Origin: Bufo bufo
Lineage: Eukaryota; Chordata; Amphibia; Anura; Bufonidae
DNA length: 64,000 bases
Assembly: GCF_905171765.1 (NCBI RefSeq)
Contig: NC_053397.1
Span: 115,461,295-115,525,294 of the forward strand
Direction: 5' to 3'
Shown: positions 1-12,009 of the stretch, one piece after another
Numbering within the stretch: position 1 is the stretch's first letter
How the letters are laid out: the number at the start of each line of letters is the position of its first letter
The notes under the pieces: model-generated
Seen by the model: only the letters and a program-made list of their open reading frames with translations
Told to the model about the DNA's origin: nothing
Database searches by the model: none
Position numbers and translations under genes: made by a program

Positions 1-21
1 CCGGTACGGCATGGATCCCGA

Positions 22-436
22 GTCCTTAAGGACCCATGACGTACCGGTACGTCATGTATAGTTCCGATCACCGCCGCCCGATCGGACAAGGTGCCTGCTC
101 AAATCATTGAGCAGGCACCTAGGCTAAATGCGCAGGGGGGGTCCCGTGACCCCCCGTGTCGGCGATCGCCGCAAACCACAGGTCAATTCACACCTGCGGT
201 TTGCGCCAATTCAATGTTGCAGCGGCGGTGCCATCGGGTCCCCATGAGGCTGTGGGGGGCACCCGATGGCATGGAAGGCAGCGCGATGCCTAAGGAAGGC
301 ATCGCGCTGCCTTCCGGTGAAGAGCCTGTGAGATCCAGCCCCCTGGATCTCACAGGCCGGAAGCTGTATGAGTAATACACACAGTATTACTCATACAGCC
401 AATGCATTACAATACAGAAGTATTGGAATGCATTGT
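22..436. repeat. Tract of consecutive perfect hairpins in TTAA element copy 1
   Basis: At least eight separate inverted repeats follow one another with little spacing. They include a perfect 22-bp palindrome at 35-56, arms 89-102/107-120, about 168-180/193-205, about 228-240/258-271, 273-291/297-315, 325-338/343-356, 363-378/384-399 and about 400-415/421-436. The arms differ in sequence from one hairpin to the next. Counterparts lie at the equivalent end of copies 2 and 3. Confidence 0.85.
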
Positions 437-633
437 AAAGGATTAGACCCACAAAAGTTCAAGTCCCAAAGTTGGACAAAAAATAAAGTGAAAGAAAAAG
501 TTGAAAAAATAAAGTTTTACCCCACAAAAATTAAAAGTTTCAAGCAAAAATAAACAAAAACGTCATTTTCCCCAAATAAAGTAAAAATAAAATAGGGGTA
601 AAAAATAAAGTAAAAAATAGGGGGGGGGGGAAG

Positions 634-1905
634 TATACATATTAGGTATTGCCGCGTCCGTATCGACCGGCTCTATAAACATATGACATGACCTAACCCC
701 TCAGATGAAAACCGTAAAAAAATTAAAAATAAAAACTGTGCTAAACCATTTTTTTGTCACCTTACATGACAAAAAGTATAACAGCAAGCGATCAAAAAGG
801 CGTTTGCCCACCAAAATAGTACCAATCTAACTGTCACCTCATCTCGCAAAAAATGAGCCCCTACCTGAGACAATCACCCAAAAAAATAAAAAACTATGGC
901 TCAGAATATGGAGACACTAAAATATCATTTTTTTTTGTTTTAAAAAAGCTGTTATTGTGTAAAACTTACATAAATAAGAAAAAGCATACATATTTGGTAT
1001 CTCCGCATTCGTATCGACCGGCTCTATAAAAATATCACATGACCTAACCCCTCAGATGAACACCGTAAAAAAAAAAAAAAAAAACTGTGCTAAATAAATC
1101 ATTTTTTGTCACCTTACATCACAAAAAGTAATAGCAAGCGATCAAAAAGTCACATGCACCCCAAAATAGTGCCAAACAGTCATCTCATCCCTCAAAAAAT
1201 TAGATCCTACCTAAGATAATCGCCCATAAACTGAAAAAACTATGGCTCTCAGAATATGGAGACACTAAAACATGATTTTTTTTTTGGTTTAAAAAATGAT
1301 ATTATTGTGTAAAACTTACATAAATAAAAAAAAAGTATACATATTAGGTATCGACACGTTCGTATCGACCGGCTGTATAAAAATATCACATGACCTAACC
1401 CCTCAGATGAACACAGTAAAAAATTTAAAATAGAAACTGTGCTAAATAAACCATTTATTGTCACCTTACATAACAAAAAGTGTAATAGCAAACGATCAAA
1501 AAGTGACACGCACCCCAAAATAGTGCCAATAAAACTGTCATCTCATCCCGCAAATATCATACCCTACCCAAGTTAATCGCCCAAAAACTGAAAAAAATTA
1601 TGTCTATCAGACTATTGAAACACTAAAACATGATTTTTTTTGCTTCAAAAATGAAATCATTGTGTAAAACTTACATAAATAAAAAAAAAGTATACATATT
1701 TGGTATCGCCGCATCCGTGACAACCTGGTCTATAAAAATATCACATGATCTAACCTGTCAGATTAATGTTGTAAATAACAAAAAATAAAAACGGTGCCAA
1801 AACAGCTATTTCTTGTTATTTTGCCTCACAAAAAGTGTAATAAAGAGCAACCAAAAATCATATGTACCCTAAACTGGTACCAACAATACTGCCACCCTAT
1901 CCCGT
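634..1905. repeat. AT-rich tandem array, about 352-bp period, four units
   Basis: The motif TATACATATTAGGTAT recurs, with changes, at 634, 985, 1336 and 1691. Each is followed by a CCGTATCGACCGGCTCTATA-like stretch and then by poly(A)-rich and CCTCAGATGAACACC-like stretches. The same array in the opposite orientation occurs in copies 2 (about 9050-9850) and 3 (about 58600-59480). It is non-coding internal sequence of the TTAA element. Confidence 0.8.
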
Positions 1906-1919
1906 AGTTTCTAAAATGG

Positions 1920-2642
1920 AGCCACTTTTTTGGAGTTTCTAATTTCTAGGGGTGCATCAGGGGGGCTTCAAATGGGACATGGTGTCAAAAAACCAGTCCA
2001 GCAAAAACTGCCTTCCAAAAACCGTATGGCATTCCTTTCCTTCTGCGCCCTGCCGTGTGCCCGTACAGCGGTTTACGACCACATATGGGGTGTTTCTGTA
2101 AACTACAGAATCAGGGCCATAAATATTGAGTTTTGTTTGGCTGTTAATCCTTGCTTTGTTACTGGGAAAAATGGATTAAAATGGAAAATTTGCCCAAAAA
2201 TTTAAATTCTGAAATTTCATCTCCATTTGCGAATAACTCTTGTGGAACACCTAAAGGGTTAACGACGTTTGTAAAATCTGTTTTGAATACCTTGAGGGGT
2301 GTAGTTTCTTTGATGGGGTCACTTTTATGGAGTTTCTACTCTAGGGGTGCATCAGGGGGCTTAAAATGGGACATGGTGTCAAAAAAAACTGTCCAGCAAA
2401 ACCTGCCTTCCAAAAACCGTATGTTATTCCTTTCCTTCTGCGCCCTGCCGTGTGCCCGTACAGCGGTTTACGACCACATATGGGGTGTTTCTGTAAACTA
2501 CAGAATCAGGGCCATAAATATTGAGTTTGGTTTGGCTGTTAACCCTTGCTTTGTAACCCGGAAAAAAATTATTAAAATGGAAAATCTGCCAAAAAAGTGA
2601 CATTTGCCAAAAGGGTTAACGACATTTGTAAAATCAGTTTTG
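1920..2642. repeat. About 400-bp direct repeats of the TTAA element body
   Basis: Two units begin near 1937 and 2330, and a third resumes after the LTR insertion at 4565. Each holds GGGGTGCATCAGGGG, a CTTTCCTTCTGCGCCCTG segment, a CATATGGGGTGTTTCTGT segment and an ACCTAAAGGGTTAACGA segment. Long open frames here are simply repeated translations of this non-coding unit. Confidence 0.8.
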
Positions 2643-2647
2643 AATAC

Positions 2648-4559
2648 TGTGGCGAAACCAACCTCGCCACTGGGTTTTGGAGAGGCCTGTTTACCAGCCT
2701 CTTGCCTCAGGATTATGGCCCATACTAACTTTAAAGGAGAAGACAGACACAGCTTAAATCTGTCTTTGGAATGTATTTTGTTATGTGAGGGTACCCAGAT
2801 AGCTAATTTTATTGTATTTGTGTATTCTGAGTGCCATTCACCTAATGATATGCACTCAGACTTGAGCTATCTGGGGCTATGTTAAATGTCTGTGTTTGCT
2901 GTGGGGGTGTGACATTGGGTGTTTGGGTGGTGATTTCTGTCCTGCTGTCTCCACATGTGTATTGGTGATGATACGGCTGAGGATGGGGGAAATCCTTAGC
3001 CGTGCGGTGAAGGAAGATGTCCAGTCGCTACTCGCCAGGAACACAGAATCAGGGAGCAGGTATCCTCCTGTTGCGTCCCTAACGCTGACCCTGTCTCCTA
3101 CCTGCATGGGCCGACCTTGATGGTAGGAGGACCCATGCACAGGAACCTCGGATCCCTGACTTACCCTCCGACCGGTCCCTGGGCTAAGGAGCAGGGTAAG
3201 ACAACCCACTCCTCCTAGGCACGGAGGAGCAGGAGTCTCACTGGCCAAGCAGCATGAAAAAGGGGGTACATAAACAGGACTATGGATAAGACAGGTGAAC
3301 CAAACAGTTCCACACAAACCTGTCTCAGCCTTGCTGACTGGAACCCGTGCTAAGGAAAGGCTGTCCACACAGACAAGGTAAACAGCACACACATGAAGAC
3401 ACACAGGGACCAGGACATCCATAGCTGCACAAAACACAGAGATACAAGACATCAACAACACATCACGGTATTAGAACTTATGACCGGAAGGGTGGCCCTT
3501 ACAAGAAGATGGAAATCACAGGAGGCTGCAACAGCAAAGCATGACTGAAGCAACCTACTGAGCCAAGCCAAAGTGAGAGGCTTTATAGGCCTAAGAGGCC
3601 ACACCCAACGGTCAGACACACCCAGTGACATCACACACACTGGGAAGGGAGTTAACCCTTCCAGCACCACAGGAAAGGGAAAACACCAACTTAAAGGGAC
3701 AGTGTCCAACACAACAAACACACTGTGTTCTGGGAGTCAGCCCCAAGGCAGGGACACTGCCACCACATGTACACAACAACAAACGTTGCCACGGGCAACC
3801 ACAGTGCAGGAAAGGTGTCCGTGCACACCACACACTACACAGAGTGCACACACACAAACTCCAAAGGGACCGCATACATACCTGTTGTCCGCGGCAACCG
3901 CACTTGAGGCAAACAACATCCAGCCTCAAGCTGCGGTTGAAACAACAACCCAAACCGCGGGCAACTGTATGCGGCTCCCAAGGAGTCACGGCCAAAACCT
4001 TGGCCGTAACAGGTGATTTCCCTTTGTCCTGAGAGATAATTGAATTGCTCCTCGGGCAGAGAGGAGGAAACCATAATGCATTGTGGGGATGTGTTGTGTC
4101 TGTGTATCCTGAGTGCTACGTATCTGTCCTGTGTCACAGTCTTCCTTCTGGTCCCCTAAGGGCGTGTCCACCAGATGGGGACCTGCATAAATACGGGCGG
4201 GTAGCCCTCAATAAAGTGTTCCTGTTTTATACCTTCATGAAGTCTTGGCTCATGTTTTGGGGATGGAATAACTACACTCTTGGGGATTGCTATATCACAA
4301 TACTCCCCTGAGTATAAGCTCTTGTAAGAGCTTGCTCCTGGTTCCTGTCTCTGGATTTAGGAGAGGTTCACCCACTGGAGCCTGGAGCCTTGTCGTAGGT
4401 CCAGGGTGGGTAGGAGACGGCGAGACATCCACCAAGCTTCGGCGGTTCGTGGGGTCTGCAGTGCTGACGGTGTCAAGTGGAGTGCTTGGAGTCCTCTGGA
4501 AGCACTAGGAGCATCTATCGACGGAGGTACCCGGTCGGGGTGCTAGGCGTTCCGTTACA
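2648..4559 (+). mobile_element. Solo LTR 1 (about 864 bp without its own insertion), 5-bp TSD AATAC
   Basis: The sequence starts TGTGGCGAAACC and ends CCGTTACA. It is flanked by AATAC at 2643-2647 and 4560-4564, the TG...CA plus 5-bp duplication expected of an LTR retroelement. AATAAA at about 4210 and a GCATAAATACGGG stretch just upstream suggest plus-strand orientation. No internal coding region is present, so this is a solo LTR left by recombination. A second LTR (2969-4011) is inserted in it. A diverged fragment of the same LTR end occurs on the minus strand at 48838-48925. The family is not recognised. Confidence 0.85.
2969..4011 (-). mobile_element. Solo LTR 2 nested in LTR 1, 5-bp TSD GGTGA
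   Basis: Termini TGATACGGC and GGCCGTAACA are flanked by GGTGA at 2964-2968 and 4012-4016. The length is 1043 bp. On the minus strand the LTR begins TGTTACGGCC and carries a TATAAA-like box (rc of about 3581-3587), so minus-strand orientation is likely. Several overlapping open frames on both strands show no recognisable protein and are taken as chance. Confidence 0.85.
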
Positions 4560-5476
4560 AATACCTTGAGGGGTGAAGTTTCTTAGATGGGGCCACTTTT
4601 ATGGAGTTTCTACTCTAGGGGTGCATCAGGGGGCTTCAAATGGGACATAGTGTCAAAAAAAAACAGTTCAGCAAAACCTGCCTTCCAAAAACAGTATGGC
4701 ATTCCTTTCCTTCTTCGCCCTGCCGTGTACCCGTACAGCGGTTTACGACCACATATGGGGTGTTTCTGTAAACTGCAGAATCAGGGCCATTAATATTGAG
4801 TTTGGTTTGGCTGTGTTTAACTGAAAAAAAAATTATTAAAATGGAAATCTGCCAAAAAAGTAAAATTTTTAAATTGTATCTCTATTTTCCATGAATTCTT
4901 TTGGAACACCTAAAGGGTTAACCAAGTTTGTAAAATCAGTTTTGAATATCTTGAGGGGTGTAGTTTATAGAATGGGGTCATTTTTGGGTGGGTTCTATTA
5001 TGTAAGCCTCGCAAAGTGACTTCAGACCTGAACTGGTCCCTAAAAATTGGGTTTTTGAAAATTTCTGAAAAATTTCAAGATTTGCGTCTAAACCTCTAAG
5101 CCTTGTAACATCCCCAAAAATTTTTATATCATTCCCAAAATGACCCAAACATGAAGTAGACATATGGAGAATGTAAAGTAATAACTATTTTCAGAAGTAT
5201 TACTATGTATTATAGAAGTAGAGAAATTGAAACTTGGAGATTTGCAATTGTTTTACAAATTGGGGGTAAATTTTGTATTTTTTTATAAATAAAAATGAAT
5301 TTTTTTTTTACTTCATTTTACCAGTGTCATGAAGTACAATATGTGACGAAAAAACAATCTCAGAATGGCCTGGATAAGTCAAAGCGTTTTAAAGTTATCA
5401 GCACTTATAGTGACACTGGTCAGATTTGCAAAAAATGGCCAAGTCCTTAAGGTGAAATAGGTCCTTAAGGGGTTAA

Positions 5477-7139
5477 AAAATACCCCTATATGTCAGAGCT
5501 GCTGCATAAAGTGCGGGCCGTCTGTGCGCTCTTTTTGCTTTCTCACCCTGCTGCTGCTCGCCTGTCAGCGCTACAACGTAACTTCGGCCTTCCCGCTCAC
5601 CGCCTCATATGCGATGTGCCCACAAGGTGGAACTCCACCTTGCACATGCTGGCCAGACTGTGCGAGCAGCAGCAGGCGATAGATGAGTTTCAGCTGCAGC
5701 ACACAAGGTCGAGTCGCTTTGCGAAACAGCACCACTTCACCACCAATGACTGGGCTTCCATGCGAGACCTGTGTTCCTTGTTGCGCTGTTTCGAGTACTC
5801 CACCAACATGGCCAGTGCCGATAACACCGTTCTCAGCGTTACTATCCCACTTCTATGAAAGTGAAAAGGAAATCACTGCAGCTCTCACCTGCCACCTCCC
5901 AGTGGAGCACGGAAAATCAGACCCGGACTGAGTCAGGTGCAAATATGGAAATATCTAAGGATTCAAGCTCTCCTTAATAAAAATGCTTTATTCGACTTCC
6001 ATAAAATCCGACATCAAATTGATGTCGGATTTTATGGAAGTCGAATAAAGCATTATTATTAAGGAGAGATGGAATCCTTAGATTTTTTCCATATCCCACT
6101 TCTATGATGGTTGTGGTTCTATGTGGTTCTATGATGGAAGAGGATGTGGCACAGGAGGAGGAGGAGGAAGAGGGATCATTTCGTACGGTTTCCGGGCAGT
6201 AATTCACAAGTGGCTCCGAGGGTGGGTTCCTGCACCCACAAACGCCAGGTACACAATTGTCCAGCCAGGGCACAGTTCTGGAGGATGACGAGGTTGGAGC
6301 ATAAGGAGGAGGAGATGGAGGAGAAGGAGGAACCTTTTTCACAGCAGGGTGGCACCCAGAACAGCTCATGGCTATCACTGGTGCATGGCTGGGGGGATAC
6401 ACAGACGATACACTTTCCACAGAGGAGAGCTTTTCGTTGCCTCTGGGCAGCCTGGCACACATGAGCGATTACATGCTGCTGTGTCTCCGCAATGACCGAC
6501 GAGTTGCCCACATTCTAACTTGTGCTGATTACTGGGTGGCCACGCTGCTGGATCCCTGTTACAAGGACAACGTACCGTCCTTAATTTCGTCACTGGAGCG
6601 TGATCGTAAGATGCGCGAGTACAAGCGCACGCTGGTAAACGCGCTGCTAGTGGCACCTGACAGCGGGAGCACAGTGGTAGCACAAGGCAAAGCAGAGGAA
6701 GAGGTTGCCAATGCAGCTGGGGCACCGCCAACACCTCAAAAGGCAGACTTAGCATGGCCGAAATGTGGAAAAGCTTTGTCAGCATGCCACAACAACCAGT
6801 ACCACCAGCTGATATGGAACGTCTTAGCAGGAGGCAGCATTTCACCAAAATGGTGGAGCAGTATGTGTGCACACGCCTACACGTATTGAATGACAGGTCT
6901 GCCCCCTTCAACTTCTAGGTCTCCAAATTGCGTATATAGCCTGAGCTTGCCCTTTACGCCTTGGAGGTGCTGGTCTGCCCTGCAGCCAGTGTATTATCTG
7001 AACTTGTGTTTAGCATGGCAGGGGGCGTCATCACAGACAAGCGCAGCCATCTGTACACAGCCAATGTGGACAAGCTCACGCTCATTAAAATGGACCAGGC
7101 ATGGATCTCACAGTACTTGTCCGTACCTTGTGCAGAATA
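5477..7139 (+). pseudogene. hAT-A transposase, C-terminal half, broken
   Basis: The fragment codes for pieces of a ZBED-type hAT transposase (DDE/RNase H-like fold with a C-terminal dimerisation domain). A first open stretch (5490-5858) holds the conserved PTRWNSTLHML segment. A second (6368-6889) holds the acidic region, the CADYWVATLLDP motif and KDNVPS. The hATC part (about 6940-7140) reads as an AALQP/ASVLSE-like stretch in a shifted frame, and the final Val-Pro-Cys-Ala-Glu is followed by TAG at 7137. Frameshifts and a foldback insertion (5943-6094) disrupt it. The N-terminal part must lie beyond the TTAA element, left of the window. The 3' UTR continues across hAT-B at 23945. It is close to hAT-C and hAT-D. 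Confidence 0.85.
5943..6094. mobile_element. Foldback/MITE-like inverted repeat, about 75-bp arms
   Basis: The two halves are near-perfect reverse complements, meeting at about 6018 in the sequence around CGACATCAAATTGATGTCGG (6010-6029), with essentially no loop. It interrupts the hAT-A coding sequence. A 16-bp stretch (TATCCCACTTCTATGA) occurs on both sides (about 5844 and about 6093), but not directly at the arm ends, so a target duplication is uncertain. Confidence 0.7.
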
Positions 7140-8449
7140 GACATGTATACCGACCTTAACCAGCCATTGTTATACTACAATAGAGATGTCGCGAACATAA
7201 AATTTTCCGTTCGCGAACGGCGGACGCAAATTTTTCGCAAATGTTCGCGAACGGGCGAACTGGGTGAACCGCCATAGACTTCAATAGGCAGGCGAATTTT
7301 AAAACCCACAGGAACTCTTTCTGGCCACAATAGTGATGGAAAAGTTGTTTCAAGGGGACCAACACCTGGACTGTGGCATGCCGGAGGGGGATCCATGGCA
7401 AAACTCCCATTGAAAATTACATAGTTGACACAGAGTTGGATTTTAATCCATAAAGGGCATAAATCACCTAACAATCCTAAAATATTTTAAACAACGTGGT
7501 TTAAAACATCCAGTGTGTGTATACGATCAGGTATGATGTTGTATCGATCAGGTAGTGTAAGGGTTACGCCCCCTTCACAGACATTGACAGACCAAACTCC
7601 CCTTTTAACCCTTTCAGGACCAAGCCATTTTTCACCTTAAGGACCAGGCTATTTTTTGCAAATCTGACCAGTGTCAGTTTATGTGTGAATAACTTTAAAA
7701 CGCTTTTAATTTCTCTACTTCTATAATACATAGTAATACCTCCAAAAATAGTTATTACTTTACATTCCCCATATGTCTACTTCATGTTTGGATCATTTTG
7801 GGAATGACATTTTATTTTTTGGGGACGTTACAAGGCTTGGAAGTTTAGAAGCGTTTTTCAGAGAATTTCCAAAACCCATTTTTTAAGGACCAGTTCAGGT
7901 CTGAAGTCACTTTGTGAGGCTTACATAATTGAAACCACCCAAAAAAGACCCCATCTTGGAAACTACACCCCTCAAGGTATTCAAAACTGATTTTACAAAC
8001 TTTGTTAACCATTTATGTGTTCCACAAGAGTTATTTGCAAATGGAGATGAAATTTCAGAATTTCAATTTTTTTGCAAATTTACAATTTTAATCCATTTTT
8101 TCCAGTAACAAAGCAAGGGTTAACAGCCAAACAAAACTCATTATTTATGGCCCTGATTCTGTAGTTTACAGAAACACCCAATATGTGGTGGTAAACTGCT
8201 GTACGGGCACACGGCAGGGCGCAGAAGGAAAGGAATGCCATACGGTTTTTGAAAGGCAGATTTTGCAGGACTGTTTTTTTTGACACCATGTCCCATTTGA
8301 AGCCACCCTGATGCACCCCTAGAGTAGAAACTCCATAAAAGTGACCCCATCTAAGAACTACACCCCTCAAGGTATTCAAAACTGATTTTACAAACGTTGT
8401 TAACCCTTTAGGTGTTCCACAAGAATTAATGGAATATAGAGATACAATT

Positions 8450-9008
8450 TCAAAATTTCACTTTATCGGCAGATTTTCCATTTTAATTTTTTTTTTCCAG
8501 TAACAAAGCAAGGGTTAACAGCCAAACAAAACTCATTATTTATGGCCCTGATTCTGTAGTTTACAGAAACACCCCATATGTGGTCGTAAACTGCTGTACG
8601 GGCACATGGCAGGGCGCAGAAGGAAAGGTGCGCCATATGGTTTCTGGAAGGCAGATTTTGCTGGATTGTTTTTAGACACCATGTCCCATTTAAAGCCCCC
8701 CTGATGCACCCCTAGGTTAGAAACTCCAAAAAAGGAGTTTATACTATAGGGGTGCATCGGGGGGGGGGGGGGGGGCTTCAAATGGGACATGGTGTCAAAA
8801 AACCAGTCCAGCAAAAACTGCCTTCCAAAAACCATATGGCGCTCCTTTCCTTCTGCGCCCTGCCATGTGGCCATACAGCAGTTTACGACCACATATGGGG
8901 CATTTCTATAAACTACAGAATCAGGGCAATAAATATTGAGTTTTGTTTGGCTGTTAACCCTTGCTTTGTTATAGGAAAAAATGGATTAAAATGGAAAATT
9001 TGCCAAAA
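8450..9008. repeat. Internal inverted duplication within TTAA element copy 2
   Basis: The unit running leftward from about 8730 and the unit running rightward from about 8737 are reverse complements over about 280 bp, meeting at AACTCCAAAAAAGGAGTTT. The right arm begins with a G run (8760-8776). Copies 1 and 3 lack this arrangement. Confidence 0.8.
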
Positions 9009-9898
9009 AATAGCTGTTTTGGCACTGTTTTTATTTTTTATTATTTACAACGTTCATCTGACAGGTTAGATCATGTGCTATTTTTATAGAGCAGGTTCTT
9101 ACGGACGTGACGATACCTAATATGTATACTTCTTTATTTATTTAGGTTTTACACAATAATATCATTTTCGCCCACAAAAAAAAAAACATGTTTTAGTGTC
9201 TCCATAGTCTGAGAGCCATAGTTTTTTCAGTTTTTTGGCGATTGTGTCAGGTTGGGTATCATTTTTGCGGGATGAGTGACGGTTAGATTGGTACTATTTT
9301 GGGGTGCATATGACTTTTTGATCGCTTGCTATTATACTTTTTGTGATGTAAGGTAACAAAAAAATTGCTTTTTTGACACCGGTTTTATTTTTATTTTTTT
9401 ACAGTGTTCACCTGAGGGGTTAGGTCATGTGGTATTTTTATAGATCAGGTTCTTACGGACATGGCAATACCTAATATGTCTACCTTTTTATAATTTATCA
9501 GGGTTTTACACAATAATATCATTTTTGAAACAAAAAAAAATCATGTTTTAGTGTCTCCATAGTCTAAGACCCATATTTTTTTTTTTTTGGGCCATTGTCT
9601 CATGTAGGGGCTCATTTTTTGCGGAATGAGGTGACGGTTTGATTGGTACTTTTTTTTGGCGTACATGCGACTTTTTTGATCACTTTTATTACCTTTTTTG
9701 GGAAGTAAGGTGGGCAAAATTTCAATTTCCTCATAGTTTTAATTTTTTTATTTTTATAGCGCTCACCGTGTGGGGAAAGTAACATGACCGTTTTATAGAT
9801 CAGGTCGTTACGGACACGGCGATACCTAATATGTGTAGTGTATTTTTTATTTTATTTTTACTTTACTTTTTTCACTTTTTTTTTCACTTTTTTTTTAC

Positions 9899-11100
9899 CC
9901 AGACCCACTTGGTTCTTGAAGATCCAGTGGGTCTGATGTCTGTATAATACAGTACAGTACAATATATATTGTACTGTACTGTATTTTACACTTTGTCTGA
10001 ACAGATCTATGCCTTTTAGCACAGATCTGTTCAGCACCATGGACAGCAGGATGCCTGAGACGGCGTCCTGTTGCCATGGGAACCTTCCCCTTCTGCTCAG
10101 TACTGGTCAGAACTGCACAGACGGGGAAGGGTAAGGACGGGGCTGTCAGGGGGCTGTCTGGGGGCTCTCTCCCTCTCCCATCGGGGGGCTGCAAAGGCAC
10201 AGAAGCCACCCGATGGGAGAGGGAGGGAGCTCCCCTGAGCTGTTAACCTTTTCCATACATCGGTCCGTTCGGACCGCTGTATGGAAAGGGTTTAAACGGC
10301 TGACATCGCATCACCGATACCCACTAGACGGCAACGATTATTCAAGGGGAGGCGGGCGGGGGATCGCGATCCCGCCTGCCGCACCGCCCGCCTCCCGCAC
10401 CGCCTGCGACACCCCCCCTGCAACACCCGCCCACATAATATTATTCAGGTGAAAAATCTTTATTTTGGACATACTAAAGTTTCTGATCCCCGCGGTCAGG
10501 GACCGCGGGGATCAGAAACTGCAGAAAGTGCTACAAACCGCAGGTCTGAATTGACCTGCGGTTTGCAGCGATCGCCGATAGGAGGGGGGTCACAGGACCC
10601 CCCTCAGCATTGACCCAAGGTGCCTGGCTGTGTGTAACAGCCGGGATCTCAGCGCTGTCACCATGTCTGCAGACATGGTGAGAGTTTAATGCCATGACGT
10701 GTATACTCAACATGGCGCGCTAAGTAGCAGTGCTCCATGACGAGTATACTCGTCATAGGTCGGGAAGATTTTCACACTCTCTCCTTCTCTGATCGCTTCC
10801 CTGACAGGAATTGGATCAGAGAAGGAGAAGCACATAGTCCCTCCCTAACCCCCCCTTACCTGCCCCGATGCGCTGCGATTGGTCCCCTCTGCAGTATTGG
10901 ACCAATCACAGCGATCACGGGCGGGTCAGAGCTCCGATACAGTTCCTGCCGGCTTCTCTGGTTGCCTAGCAACCTCAGCACGCCGGCTTCACTGAACCTT
11001 CAGCGCTTCGCTCCCTGCGCTGACAGAGAAAGCCGATCACGTACATGCACGTGGGGATGCGGTGAGGCACCACATTCCCCCCACGTACATGTACGTGATG
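9899..11100. repeat. Hairpin tract of TTAA element copy 2
   Basis: Successive inverted repeats include about 9900-9933, 9949-9982, about 9999-10034, about 10160-10230, about 10243-10293, 10480-10520, about 10534-10566, about 10580-10606, about 10779-10830, about 10862-10921 and 11036-11099. Two of the hairpins (the CAAACCGCAGGT pair and the adjoining CGATCGCCG/GGGGGGTC pair) also occur in copy 1; most are not shared. Confidence 0.8.
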
Positions 11101-11114
11101 TTGCGTGAAGTTAA

Positions 11115-12009
11115 TGCACCGCAACAGTCCATTTGCCCAACCGCAAACTCCCCATTTGCACAAGGTTGGATACCAAGCTAGCCATTGTCCCGTTGATGTC
11201 ATTGAAGGTTTCTTCCTCCACTTAGCCACGTAAGCCACGTAAGCCAAGGGTCCCCGAAAGGCGAATTGAATTGATTTTTCAAACGGGGAGATGGTTAAAA
11301 AAACGCTGGCTTTCTCCCCCGTTGTTTGAATCCATGCCACGGTCACTGCGTCTGCGCCGTGCAATTTACTGTCACACCCGATAGGAGTGGTATTTTCTGT
11401 AGTTCTCTCTTCTCATTAGTTTAATTCCTTTTACGTCCCCAATCTGGGGTCCATTTATTGAATAGATTTTTCGAACGGGGAGATGGTTAAAAAAACGCTG
11501 GCTCCCTCCCCTTTGTTTGAATCCACACCACGGTCACTGCGTCTGCTCCGTGCAATTTACTGTCACAACCCGATATAAGTGGCATTTTCTGTAGTACTAT
11601 TCTCATCAGTTTAATCCCTGTTACGTCCCATATCAGGGTGGAATTGCCTTTTGTGAAAAAAAATGTAGGCCGGGTACCTTCGACTGCCTTCACAGTGACA
11701 GACCAAACTCCGATACACCAAACTGAATTGATTTTAGGAATCGGGAGATGGAAAAAGCAGCTTGGTCGGTCCTCTTACTCCCAAGTTTGGGCACCGCGCG
11801 TGCACGGAGCAATGTGCTGTGACACCCTATATGAGTGGTGTCTTAACTAGTACTATTCCTATCAGTTCCTACCTGTTACGTCCCCTATCTGGGGACATGT
11901 GTCGAATTGATTAACCATTGTCAAATTAACGAACCATTACGACATCCTGCAATAATTTAGTTCTGAGCTTTGTACTTGCTTTGTATTGGAATTGATGGGG
12001 ATTTTTTAA
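11115..12009. repeat. hAT-B non-coding region with about 196-bp tandem units
   Basis: Units beginning GAATTGATTTTTCAAACGGGG near 11264, a variant near 11458 and a more diverged one near 11723 each end in TTACGTCCC(C/A)...ATC(T/A)GGGG. No gene is seen here. It is the 3' side of the minus-strand hAT-B transposase. Confidence 0.65.

Larger units (their letters stand above)
1..5472 (-). mobile_element. TTAA-flanked non-autonomous DNA element, copy 1 (piggyBac-like, one end outside window)
   Basis: The right edge is at a TTAA (5473-5476), and the last bases read GTCCTTAAGGGG. Read on the minus strand the element therefore starts CCCCTTAAGGAC, like copies 2 and 3 below. From left to right it holds a tract of short hairpins (22-436), an AT-rich array of about 352-bp units (634-1905) and about 400-bp units sharing a GGGGTGCATCAGGGG core (1946, 2341, 4618). 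An LTR insertion (2648-4564) interrupts it. No transposase is visible. The target is the reading frame of a hAT transposase, which resumes directly after the TTAA. TTAA targets are typical of piggyBac and Kolobok; the CCC-type terminus favours piggyBac, but this is inference. Confidence 0.75.
7609..11110 (+). mobile_element. TTAA-flanked non-autonomous DNA element, copy 2
   Basis: TTAA at 7605-7608 and 11111-11114 bounds a 3.5-kb element that starts CCCTTTCAGGACC and ends TTGCGTGAAG. It has the same order as copy 1 read in reverse: GATGCACCCCT-type repeats (about 7960-8730), the AT-rich array (about 9010-9850) and a long hairpin tract (about 9900-11100). A large internal inverted duplication occupies 8450-9008. 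There is no coding sequence. Confidence 0.8.

Noticed and set aside
22..436. Hairpins as transcription terminators or attenuators
   Set aside because: No genes nearby, no U-tract pattern, and the context is a eukaryotic transposon; bacterial-type terminators do not apply.
3573..4032. 147- and 135-codon open frames on the plus strand
   Set aside because: They lie inside solo LTR 2, overlap each other in different frames, have Thr/Gln/His-rich low-complexity content and no recognisable domain.
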